38,737 nt of DNA from Planctomycetota bacterium. Lineage in GTDB: Bacteria > Planctomycetota > UBA1135 > GCA-002686595. Location of the stretch: the NCBI GenBank assembly GCA_002686945.1, contig NYYZ01000010.1:4711-43447 (forward strand), written 5' to 3'. The notes below the pieces were generated by a model. The model saw only the letters and a list, made by a program, of their open reading frames with translations. It made no database searches and had not been told where the DNA came from. Shown here in pieces: positions 24,999 to 32,479 of this stretch. Numbering within the stretch: position 1 is the first letter of the stretch; each line of letters opens with the position of its first letter. A program made the translations under genes and the position numbers.

Positions 24999-26375
24999 AT
25001 GCTGTCTCTGGGCCTCTTTTTTCTGCTCCTCACGGGGGCCAATCCCTCCCCGCCGGACGCCCCATCCAACTGGGTGCACCCCCAGGATGGGCCCCATCTG
25101 GATTTCGAGTTGCGGGTGGAACAGCAGACCCTGCGCCTGTCTGTGCAGTTGAATCTGGCCTGCGCGGATGAATTGGTCGGGGTCTTGCGCGAGGACCTGC
25201 ACCGCCTGGATCCGGTAGAGGTGGAGGGCCTGCGGGAGGCCCTGCTGGAGTTTGTCAGCGAGCACAGCGAATTGCGAGCAGATGGAAAGTTGGTTGAGGG
25301 AACCCCCAACCACTTCGATTGGACCCCGCCAGACTTGGAACGCCTGCCCTACTACCCACGCTTTGGCACCAGAGCCCTGACCACTCTGCGCCTGGCCCTT
25401 GAGTTTCCCACTGCCCAGGCGGCAGAGGACCTGAGTTTCTCCTGGACGAACTACCCGCCGAACCTGACCGTCAGCGTGGAGCGAGAAGATGCTCCGAGCC
25501 TGGAAGTACGCACGCGAGTGATCGCATATGGCACGCATCAGGCTTTTGTGCTGTCAAGTGACTCGCCGGGATTGCAATGGACCGCCCCGCCAGAGTCGCA
25601 ACGCCTACGCATGTTGGAAGTCCCCGTCCCTGGACGCAACGACAAGTCCACCCTAGGTTCCCGACCCGGTTTGTGGCTGGGCTTGGGCCTGGGAGTTCTC
25701 GGATTGTTGATCGCGGGGCGCCCGGGTCAGCATCGCCGTCATGGTCTGGGAATCAGCTTGGCCGGGTTGCTTCTGGCCCTGGGGATCGGACTGGGCCAGG
25801 ATGCGGCTTCCGACAACGCGCTCACTCCTGCGGAGGGGAAGAGCATCTTTCTGGCTCTGCACACAAACCTCTACCGTTCCTTCGACAGCACCGGCGAAGA
25901 GGAGATCTATTCCGCCCTGGCCACCGCGGTGGCGGGTCCTTTGTTGGAGGAACTCTACGGCGACCTCCAGCAGAACCTTTCCATGCAAGAGCAAGGGGGT
26001 GCCAGGGCGGAGGTCGAAGACCTGCGGCATGGCAGTATCCAGATTGACCCCGAGAGCTTGAGCTCGGATAGTTTTGATGTGGTTGCGAAATGGCAGGTGG
26101 ACGCAGCCGTGCATCACTTCGGTCACTTCCATCGGCGCACCACCGGTTACGAAGCGCGCTACACCCTGGCCCTTGGCCCCGTGGGATGGAAGATCCAAGA
26201 GTATGACCCTCTGGCCCAGGAACGGTTGGCCAGCAGTACAGATGACCCGGCGCTGGCCCTGTCGGATGAAGGCACACGCGACGAAGTTGAGCCCGATGAG
26301 GTTGGACGGAATGAAAATGCGCCGCCTGATATTCCACCTGCCAAAACAGAATCGAATCAGGAGGGCTCACGCTAA
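24999..26375 (+). CDS. Membrane protein, first gene of a metal-type ABC cluster
   Basis: This 458-residue protein is read from the ATG at 24999 (MLSLGLFFLLLTG), which gives a signal peptide; an upstream in-frame ATG lacks one. Residues 30-210 form an extracytoplasmic domain with ELRVEQQTLRLSVQLNL and PTAQAAEDLSFSWTNYP, resembling the outer domain of HupE/UreJ-like proteins. Two membrane segments follow (224-240 and 249-266). The C-terminal domain (276-418) includes LHTNLYRSFDSTGEEEIYSA, AVAGPLLEELY and VHHFGHFHRRTTGYEARYT, with His clusters. It resembles a conserved protein I associate with FtsX/ABC clusters in planctomycetes; I cannot name the family. Its stop overlaps the ATPase start by 1 bp. 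Confidence 0.65.
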   Translation: MLSLGLFFLLLTGANPSPPDAPSNWVHPQDGPHLDFELRVEQQTLRLSVQLNLACADELVGVLREDLHRLDPVEVEGLREALLEFVSEHSELRADGKLVEGTPNHFDWTPPDLERLPYYPRFGTRALTTLRLALEFPTAQAAEDLSFSWTNYPPNLTVSVEREDAPSLEVRTRVIAYGTHQAFVLSSDSPGLQWTAPPESQRLRMLEVPVPGRNDKSTLGSRPGLWLGLGLGVLGLLIAGRPGQHRRHGLGISLAGLLLALGIGLGQDAASDNALTPAEGKSIFLALHTNLYRSFDSTGEEEIYSALATAVAGPLLEELYGDLQQNLSMQEQGGARAEVEDLRHGSIQIDPESLSSDSFDVVAKWQVDAAVHHFGHFHRRTTGYEARYTLALGPVGWKIQEYDPLAQERLASSTDDPALALSDEGTRDEVEPDEVGRNENAPPDIPPAKTESNQEGSR

Positions 26376-27097
26376 TGCCCGTCCCCATCGCCGGCTCCCC
26401 CGTCATTCTGGCCAAGGACCTCGAGTTCCACCATCAGGACGGAGACTTCAAACTGCAAGTCCCAGAACTCCGCCTGCAGGCTGGGGAGACCCTGGCATTG
26501 GTGGGCCCATCCGGTTGTGGCAAGACGACGCTCCTCACCTTGATCGCTGGGACCTTGCAGCCCATTGCGGGCCAACTCAAGGTCCTGGGGCAGGACCAGA
26601 TCCAAGCCAGTGAAGCCCAAAGACGAGATCTGCGCCTGCGCCGCATTGGCATGGTGTTCCAGGAATTCTGCCTCTTGGACTACCTCTCCGCCCGAGACAA
26701 TGTGCTGCTGCCTCTGCTGCTAGCGAACCAACCAATCGATGAAAGCGCTAAGACCAAGGCCATGGACTTGCTTTGCGCGGTTGGATTGGGAAGCGTCGCC
26801 CACCGGCGCCCCGCCGCCTTGAGCATGGGCGAACGCCAGCGAGTGGCGATCAGTCGGGCGCTGCTGATGGACCCGACTCTCGTGTTGGCGGATGAACCCA
26901 CGGGCAGCTTGGATTTCGAGCGCGGAGCCGAAGTCCTGAACCTCTTGATTGCTGCCTGCGCCGAACGCCAGGCCAGTTTGATCCTGGTGACCCACGACCG
27001 GACTCTGATGACCAAGTGCGACTCGGTGATCGATGCCCAGGAATTCAGCGCCCAACAGACCAGTGCCCCAAGAGACAATGGAGGCGCAGAGCGATGA
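26375..27097 (+). CDS. ABC transporter ATP-binding protein, LolD/MacB type
   Basis: This 240-residue ATPase has Walker A GPSGCGKT (44-51), Q-loop Q96 in VFQEFCLLDYLSA, signature LSMGERQR (149-156), Walker B LVLADEPTGSLD (169-180) and H-loop H207 in LVTHD. The insertion and the ADEPTGSLD motif are those of the LolD/MacB/FtsE class, which pairs with FtsX-like permeases and usually extracts or pumps without moving substrate through a channel. It is overlapped by 1 bp upstream and by 4 bp with the permease downstream (ATGA). It drives the four-gene system. Confidence 0.93.
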   Translation: MPVPIAGSPVILAKDLEFHHQDGDFKLQVPELRLQAGETLALVGPSGCGKTTLLTLIAGTLQPIAGQLKVLGQDQIQASEAQRRDLRLRRIGMVFQEFCLLDYLSARDNVLLPLLLANQPIDESAKTKAMDLLCAVGLGSVAHRRPAALSMGERQRVAISRALLMDPTLVLADEPTGSLDFERGAEVLNLLIAACAERQASLILVTHDRTLMTKCDSVIDAQEFSAQQTSAPRDNGGAER

Positions 27098-28269
27098 AAG
27101 GCCTCCCCGCTCTGGCCTTGCGCCATGCCCTCTACGCCAAGGGCCGCACAGTCCTGGTGCTGCTGGCCCTCACCATTTCCATGGTGGTTCCCCTTTGCAG
27201 CGAACTGTTGATGGGCCGCTATGACCAATCCATGCGAGCCCGCGCTGCAGCATCGCCCCTGCTGGCGGGAGCCGAGGGCTCAGCCTTTGATCTGGTGCTC
27301 GAGACCCTCTTCTTCAGGCCCTCGGACCACGAGAAAGTGACCTTTGAATTCTTCGAGGAACTCAGCCGCGCTCAAAAGGGCCTGACAATCCCCCTGCACC
27401 TGGGTCATTCCATGCGGAAGTACCCGCTGGTGGGCACTTCTCAGGAATACCACGAGCAACGGGGCTTGCAACCTGCTGAAGGGCATCTGCCCCAGCTGAA
27501 CGGGGATGTTGTCTTGGGTGCGACAGTAGCAACAGCCTTAGGAGCCAACTTGGGGGATGAGTTTTTTTCCGATCCTCCCAGGCTCTACGACCTGACCCGT
27601 CCAGCGCCCATGCGCCTCTTGGTTGTGGGCATCCTCGCGCCAACCGAAACCGCCGACGATGGCGCGGTGTTTACCGCGGTACAAACCTCCTGGACTCTGG
27701 ATGGTTACTACCACGGACACAGGGACGCCGAAAGCCTGGCGGAAACCAGTCCGGAGCTGGTGATCAGCGAGGCCCCCGACCGATTGGCTCTGTCCGGCGC
27801 GCTGATCGAAGACAACTCTTTCAGTCAAGAGAAGGCCCAGGACTTTCACCTGCACGGAGAGCAAAGCCGCTTGCCCCTGAGTTCTGTGCTGATTTTTCCG
27901 CCGGACGCAGAGAGTCGTACGATCCTCAAAGGCCGTATCAACGGCCGCGCTGGTTGCCAGGCGGTCTCGCCTAGCGCGGTACTCGACGATCTGCTGGGCA
28001 TCGTCTTCAAAATCAAGCAACTGCTGGATCGCCTGGGCTTCTTGTTGAGCGCAGCCACCATGGCCCTGGTGGTCTTGGTGGCGGCCCTGTCCCTGCGCCT
28101 TCGCCAACGGGAGATGCAGACCATGGATGCCCTGGGGGCACCAGCGGGTTTCAAGCTGCGCCTGGTCGGGCTTGAACTCGGTTTGATTTTTGTCACAGCA
28201 GCCGCCCTGGCCACAGGACTTTCCCTTCTACTGGCTCGCATACTGCCCGACCTGGTAACACTCCTATGA
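27094..28269 (+). CDS. FtsX/MacB-like ABC permease, short C-terminus
   Basis: This 391-residue protein is read from the ATG at 27094, in ATGA overlap with the ATPase. The N-terminal transmembrane segment is about 17-39 (TVLVLLALTISMVVPL), followed by a large extracytoplasmic domain (40-310). The C-terminal part has FLLSAATMALVVLVAALSL (316-335), the FtsX motif LRLRQREMQTMDALGAPAGF and GLIFVTAAALATGLSLLL (361-380). MacB-type permeases carry four membrane helices; here the fourth appears to be missing, with the stop directly after the third. The next gene starts inside this stop. It couples to the ATPase encoded upstream. Confidence 0.8.
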   Translation: MKGLPALALRHALYAKGRTVLVLLALTISMVVPLCSELLMGRYDQSMRARAAASPLLAGAEGSAFDLVLETLFFRPSDHEKVTFEFFEELSRAQKGLTIPLHLGHSMRKYPLVGTSQEYHEQRGLQPAEGHLPQLNGDVVLGATVATALGANLGDEFFSDPPRLYDLTRPAPMRLLVVGILAPTETADDGAVFTAVQTSWTLDGYYHGHRDAESLAETSPELVISEAPDRLALSGALIEDNSFSQEKAQDFHLHGEQSRLPLSSVLIFPPDAESRTILKGRINGRAGCQAVSPSAVLDDLLGIVFKIKQLLDRLGFLLSAATMALVVLVAALSLRLRQREMQTMDALGAPAGFKLRLVGLELGLIFVTAAALATGLSLLLARILPDLVTLL

Positions 28270-29171
28270 AGTACCTATTCCACTTGACCTGCATGCTCTC
28301 GTTCGCAGCTTGCGGCGAAGGTTCCAAGCCAGAGCCCATGACCCTGGTCCCGGAAGTCCGCACTGCCTCCTGGCCCGTGGCCAGCCTGGCCCAGGCGCTG
28401 GTGCCCGAATCAATCCCCGTGCACTGTAGCTTGCCTCCAGGGGCGGACCCAATCACCTGGCAGCCGAGCCGCCCGGAGATCATGGCCTTTCAAAAAGCTC
28501 AATTGATCGTGCTCAACGGAGCAGGTCTTGAGGGTTGGGTGGCCGGAGCCAGCCTACCCACATCCCGTGTGATCGACACGGCTTTGCCCCTGGCATCGGT
28601 ACTCATTGAACGAACCGACAGTCTTCACAGTCACGGTCCCCGTGGCACCCACACGCATGCAGGCATCGACCCCCACACCTTCTTGGATCCGCACCAGTTG
28701 AAAGCCATGAGTGGAGCGATCCGCGACGGATTGCAAAGGACCTGGCCCAAGGAAGCGGTCAAGACCGAGGCGCGATTTGCCCGCCTTGCAGAAAAGATCG
28801 ACGCCCTGGATCAGGAGCTCCAAACTCTTGGAGACCTGCTGAAAGAGAAGACCCTGCTGGCTTCTCACCCTGCCTATGACTATCTAGCCCGACGGTATGA
28901 CTGGCAGTTGATCTCCTTCGATCTGGACCCAGAGACCCCCCTTACCCAAGAACAGACTAAGAGTCTCGCTGCCGCCATTGAATCGAATCACCCCACTGCA
29001 ATCCTGTGGGAGAGCGAGCCCAACGCAGAAATATCTGCCCAGGTACTTGCAACTTGGGGCCTACCTTCAGTGGTCTGGGATCCATGTGAATCTCCGCCAG
29101 AAGGGGAATCGGCTGGGTTCATCGAACGCCAACGTGCAAATGCCGCGCGCCTGACCTCCCTGCTGCGATAA
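28266..29171 (+). CDS. ZnuA-like metal-binding lipoprotein
   Basis: This 301-residue protein overlaps the permease stop by 4 bp. Residues 1-16 are a lipoprotein signal (LSFAAC, acyl-Cys C16). It belongs to the cluster A-1 metal-binding family (ZnuA/TroA). The GAD-P region (PPGADPITWQPS) has Ile63 where the first His ligand is expected. A His-rich loop follows (HSHGPRGTHTHAG, 121-133), then DPHTFLDP (H137), HPAYDYLARRY (H201) and an acidic ligand E249 in ILWESEP. It probably binds zinc or manganese outside the membrane. The usual ZnuBC partners are absent, and an FtsX/LolD-type pair precedes it instead. Confidence 0.85.
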   Translation: MKYLFHLTCMLSFAACGEGSKPEPMTLVPEVRTASWPVASLAQALVPESIPVHCSLPPGADPITWQPSRPEIMAFQKAQLIVLNGAGLEGWVAGASLPTSRVIDTALPLASVLIERTDSLHSHGPRGTHTHAGIDPHTFLDPHQLKAMSGAIRDGLQRTWPKEAVKTEARFARLAEKIDALDQELQTLGDLLKEKTLLASHPAYDYLARRYDWQLISFDLDPETPLTQEQTKSLAAAIESNHPTAILWESEPNAEISAQVLATWGLPSVVWDPCESPPEGESAGFIERQRANAARLTSLLR

Positions 29172-29197
29172 CCTGGGCATTCGCCCCACCTCATTCC

Positions 29198-29626
29198 ATG
29201 CCGCCCTCTGACCCCACCATATTCGATGCAATTCTCGCGGGAGACATCCCCTGCGAGCGCATCTATGAGAATGAGCATGTGCTCGCCTTCCTCGACATCC
29301 AACCCCTCTCCCGGGGGCATGTACTGCTGATTCCCAAGCAGCGCGCGGCCCAGTTGCACGAGTTGGACGAGGATCACGCTGCTGCCCTGGGACGCGCCCT
29401 GCCGCGCCTCGCAAGAGCGGTGATACATGCCACGGGCTGCAGAGACTACAATGTGCTGCAGAACAACGGCGCCCCGGCCCACCAGGCGGTCATGCACGTA
29501 CACTTCCACATCATCCCCAAGAATGCGGACAATGGGTTGGCACTTGAGTGGAATGCCAGGAGCCTCACCGACGCACCAGAACTTGGAACTGCGATACGCG
29601 CGGCTCTCAAACAAGATCCCCGATGA
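29198..29626 (+). CDS. HIT-family nucleotide hydrolase/transferase
   Basis: This 142-residue single HIT domain protein starts at the ATG at 29198. IFDAILAGDIPCERIYENEHVLAFLDIQP is shown in parts: IPCERIYENEHVLAFLDI, then PLSRGHVLLIPK. The HIT triad is VMHVHFHIIPK, with H100, H102 and H104, and H95 just before. Relatives (PKCI/Hint type) hydrolyse adenosine phosphoramidates and diadenosine polyphosphates. It is cytoplasmic. The stop overlaps the pyrC start by 4 bp (ATGA), so the two genes are coupled. Confidence 0.93.
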   Translation: MPPSDPTIFDAILAGDIPCERIYENEHVLAFLDIQPLSRGHVLLIPKQRAAQLHELDEDHAAALGRALPRLARAVIHATGCRDYNVLQNNGAPAHQAVMHVHFHIIPKNADNGLALEWNARSLTDAPELGTAIRAALKQDPR

Positions 29627-30975
29627 CCTTCGATCCCGACAATAAGAGTCTTCTGGTTAAGGGAGGGCAACTGCTGACCCCAAACGGACTCGAAAGCACC
29701 GACATCCTGATCAGCAACGGTCTGGTCTCAACGATCGCCCCCAACCAAACCGCTCCCAGCGAGTGCCCCACCCTGGATGCCTCCGGTCAGTTGGTTTTCC
29801 CCGGCCCTATCGATCCCCAGGTGCATTTTCGGGAACCAGGAGGCGAAGCGAAAGAAGACCTGGCCAGCGGTTCCGCTGCCGCCATCGCAGGGGGCGTAAC
29901 CGCTTTCTGCGAAATGCCCAACACCAACCCCGCCACCACCAACCCAGCAGCACTGCAGGACAAATTCGCACGGGCGAAAGGTCGCTCCCGGGCGGACTAC
30001 GCGTTCTTCCTGGGCGCCAGCCCAGAAAACGCAGACCAGTTGGGAGAATGGGAACGTGTCCCCGGCTGCGCCGGAGTCAAAGTCTTCATGGGCTCGTCTA
30101 CGGGAAACCTGCTTGTGGAGGACGACGACACCCTCGAGCGCGTCCTGCGCTCGGGAACTCGACGGGTCACGGTGCACTCGGAAGACAATCCGCGCCTTTC
30201 TGAGCGCTACGCCGCCCTGACTCAGCAGCATCCCGCCGGCGCCGCAGTAGCCCTGCATCCGGATGTTCGCGATGTGGAGTGCGCTGTGCGTTCCACCAAG
30301 CGGCTCTTGACCCTTGCTGAGAAGACCGGCCGTCCGGTGCATCTATTGCATGTGTCCACCGCAGAAGAACTCGACCTTGTACGCGAGCGCGACCTGGGTG
30401 ACCTGGTGACAGTGGAAGCAACCCCCAACCATCTCTTCTTGACCGCGCCCGACTGCTACCCCGAATTCGGAACCTGGGCCCAGATGAATCCGCCCGTGCG
30501 CGATGCCCGGCACCGGGATGCCCTGCGCCGTGCCCTGGTGAAGGGACCGGTGACCTGCATTGGCTCCGACCATGCACCTCACACAGCGGAAGAAAAAGCA
30601 CGCTCCTTCCCCGACTCCCCCAGCGGAATCCCTGGGGTGCAGACCACCCTGACCCTGCTCCTGACCGCGGTGCGCGATGGTTGGTTGCAATACGAAGACA
30701 TCCTGCGCTTGTGCGTGACAGGACCCATCAAGGTCTACGGCATCGAAAACCGGGGGCCCTTGTCCCCAGGCCTGGAAGGCAATCTGATCCTGGTCAACCC
30801 GGATCTGACCGGCCCCCTACGGGCAGACTGGTTGCTCTCACGTTCCCCCTGCAACCCTTTTATCGGGCGTGAGCTGGCGGGCCTGCCCACGACGGCGGTG
30901 CTGCGCGGGCAAGTAGTCATGCGCGCGGGAATCCCTGTGGGGCCGGCTCGTGGTGAACCATTGAGCTTTGCCTGA
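29623..30975 (+). CDS. pyrC: Dihydroorotase
   Basis: Interconverts carbamoyl-aspartate and dihydroorotate in pyrimidine synthesis (EC 3.5.2.3). The protein has 450 residues from the ATG at 29623. Metal blocks are DPQVHFREPG (Q66, H68, R70), K153 in GVKVFMGSST (carboxylated Lys position), H185 in VTVHSEDNP, H243 in LLHVSTAEE, H270 in ATPNHLF and D316 in GSDHAPH. The first His of the classical HxH is Gln; from memory this DDQVHFREPG-type motif is typical of a large bacterial dihydroorotase subgroup, so activity is expected. It is coupled by overlap to the HIT gene. No other pyrimidine gene lies in the window. Confidence 0.9.
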   Translation: MTFDPDNKSLLVKGGQLLTPNGLESTDILISNGLVSTIAPNQTAPSECPTLDASGQLVFPGPIDPQVHFREPGGEAKEDLASGSAAAIAGGVTAFCEMPNTNPATTNPAALQDKFARAKGRSRADYAFFLGASPENADQLGEWERVPGCAGVKVFMGSSTGNLLVEDDDTLERVLRSGTRRVTVHSEDNPRLSERYAALTQQHPAGAAVALHPDVRDVECAVRSTKRLLTLAEKTGRPVHLLHVSTAEELDLVRERDLGDLVTVEATPNHLFLTAPDCYPEFGTWAQMNPPVRDARHRDALRRALVKGPVTCIGSDHAPHTAEEKARSFPDSPSGIPGVQTTLTLLLTAVRDGWLQYEDILRLCVTGPIKVYGIENRGPLSPGLEGNLILVNPDLTGPLRADWLLSRSPCNPFIGRELAGLPTTAVLRGQVVMRAGIPVGPARGEPLSFA

Positions 30976-31028
30976 AGCGACCGGGGTTGGCAAGCGGCAC
31001 CTAGACGAGCCCTGCTCCCCAGAGAGCC

Positions 31029-31577
31029 CTATCCCCCAAGCAGCGCGCGATCCAAGAGTTCCTCAAAACGCTCCCTGTTCGCACTGCCCTCATGGCGATC
31101 AACGACCTCGCCATCCTTGTCAATCGCCAACGTCACAGGGATTTCCCCAGCTAGCCCGAAGCGCTTGTTGATCGCTTCATAGTCGTCCTCGTCATAGAGC
31201 AGAACATCGAAATCGAACTGCTTCTTGGCCAGGAAGCGGGCCATTGTGTCGGGTAGGCCTTCGTAATCCGCCCCAGCCACCATCATGTCATAGCTCAAGC
31301 CGAACACGTCGGCTCCAGCGGACCGTGCCCGGGGCGCTACCTCAAGCAGCTCCGGCAGTTCCGCCACGCAGGGGCCTCACCAAATCGCCCAGAGGTTGAG
31401 CAGGTACGGCTGACCCTTGCGCTCCATCAGGAACGCTTCCAGGCCTGCGTAGTCCACAACCTGGACAGTTGGAGTTCGCTGTGAGGTCTGGTCAGCCCTC
31501 TCTTCCGAATCCCCGCAGGCCAAGGGCAGCGCGAGGAGCACGATCGCGCACAGAGCGCGAGACATGTGATTCAGCAT
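31029..31577 (-). CDS. TlpA-like thioredoxin lipoprotein, probable selenoprotein (in-frame TGA at 31377-31379)
   Basis: Read as one gene of 182 residues with TGA at codon 67. The N-terminus is a lipoprotein-type signal (core LCAIVLLALPLAC, C21). The thioredoxin fold reads QPYLLNLWAIW, then TGA, then GPCVAELPELLEV, so the active site is W-[TGA]-G-P-C where WCGPC is expected. The frame stays the same before and after, and the fold continues with FGLSYDMMV, the cis-Pro GEIPVTLAIDKDG and a C-terminal helix. The TGA therefore replaces the nucleophilic Cys, the position taken by Sec in selenoproteins. TGG encodes Trp and TGA is a normal stop elsewhere here. A point mutation or sequencing error is the alternative. 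The start could also be the ATG at 31565. It lies 51 bp downstream of the redoxin gene. Confidence 0.75.
31347..31371 (-). promoter_or_regulatory. Possible bacterial SECIS-like hairpin
   Basis: On the minus strand, bases +6 to +30 after the TGA can fold with GGC/GCC next to a GGAACU apical loop (+15 to +20), and an outer C-U-G-C/G-C-U-G stem with a mismatch and a small internal loop. Distance and a loop starting with G fit bacterial SECIS rules, but the stem is short and the fold is by eye. Confidence 0.4.
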
Positions 31578-31588
31578 GTTGTCTTGCT

Positions 31589-31605
31589 GGAGCCGCACGG
31601 GCTCC
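31589..31605 (-). promoter_or_regulatory. Hairpin between the redoxin and thioredoxin genes
   Basis: GGAGCC and GGCTCC form a perfect 6-bp stem with a 5-base loop in the 51-bp gap. It stands 11 bases before the downstream ATG and has no T-tract. It could tune read-through or RNA stability. Confidence 0.3.
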
Positions 31606-31628
31606 GGGTAGCACTAGCGCTTGATGCG

Positions 31629-32303
31629 TCAGCCGTATGGCTTGGTGGTGGTGATCTCGGGGCGCTTATCTGCCAAGAGGGCGCTGGCGACATCCACAAG
31701 ATAGTTGGTTGCATCCTTGCCCTTCTTGCCACGGGGATCATCGTCCAAAGCCCCGGAGTAGCTCAGCTTACCCTTCTTGTCGATCACAAAACAATGTGGC
31801 GTCGTGCGAGCGGCAAAGAGATCGCTGACCTTGTTGCCGTGGTCAATGAGCATCAGGTGATTGAGCTTCTCCTTGGCAACCTTCTTGCGAAGAGCCTTGT
31901 AAGCCTTGCTGTGATCCGTGCCTTTCTTGGGCTGCTCACCGAGTTCCCCCTGGTTGGAGCAGATACCCACCATGACCACATCCTTGGAGCCCTTGTAACG
32001 CTCTTGCATTGCACGGAAGACTGGATTGGCATGACGCTCCGCCGGGCAGCGTTCGGACCAGAAGTGAACGAGGACAACCTTGCCCCGCAGATCATCGAAC
32101 GAGTGGCTCTTGCCATCAAAGTCCGGCAGGCTGAGCTTCTTGGGCAGCACGGATCCGATCTTCAGGGGCTTGGCCTTTTTCTTGGGCGAGTCCTTAGGCT
32201 CTTGAACTTTGTTCGGGGCGCTGTCACTGGGCAACAATGATGCGATCGCGGGCAGCGCGAGGCCGCCGGCAAGGGCGAGGGGCAGAATCCACTTGGTTTG
32301 CAT
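31629..32303 (-). CDS. Exported peroxiredoxin-like (PRX_like1/TlpA-type) redoxin
   Basis: This 224-residue protein is read from the ATG at 32303 (MQTKWILPLALAGGLALPAIA), a signal peptide; in-frame codons upstream look untranslated. The redoxin domain (about 47-224) begins KIGSVLPKKLSLPDFDG and has the active region VVLVHFWSERCPAERHANP with a single Cys. The second Cys of the TlpA CxxC is Glu. It continues with VMVGICSNQ and TTPHCFVIDKKGKLSYSGALDD, typical of AhpC/TSA-like PRX_like1 proteins. It probably reduces peroxides or acts as a one-Cys thiol protein outside the cytoplasm. The candidate selenoprotein follows on the same strand and may be its reductant. Confidence 0.85.
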   Translation of the reverse strand: MQTKWILPLALAGGLALPAIASLLPSDSAPNKVQEPKDSPKKKAKPLKIGSVLPKKLSLPDFDGKSHSFDDLRGKVVLVHFWSERCPAERHANPVFRAMQERYKGSKDVVMVGICSNQGELGEQPKKGTDHSKAYKALRKKVAKEKLNHLMLIDHGNKVSDLFAARTTPHCFVIDKKGKLSYSGALDDDPRGKKGKDATNYLVDVASALLADKRPEITTTKPYG

Positions 32304-32479
32304 GATGGGATTGGTGGTTCGTTTGGTTGAGGGGCGTGGCCTTGGGGGCCAGAGTCGGGGCCCAGCGTAGATCAAGGGGGAAATACCTGTCTAGCGGGGA
32401 ATGAGAAACTGGGCGCAGGACACCAGATGGTCTCAGAAAAGGGGGACCCCGCACCCTGTTGTGCCCCTGAAATGCCTGC

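Noticed and set aside
31029-31577. Frameshifted pseudogene
   Set aside because: No frame change is needed; the frame is continuous through the TGA. A nonsense mutation remains possible but would have to hit the catalytic Cys codon exactly.
31029-31598. Two separate small genes (31377-31598 and 31029-31367, minus)
   Set aside because: Both lie in the same frame, separated only by the TGA, and together give one complete thioredoxin fold; the downstream 'start' is only a GTG inside the active-site region.
31566-32240. Plus-strand 224-codon open frame
   Set aside because: Antisense to the redoxin gene; the minus frame has a signal peptide and conserved redoxin motifs.
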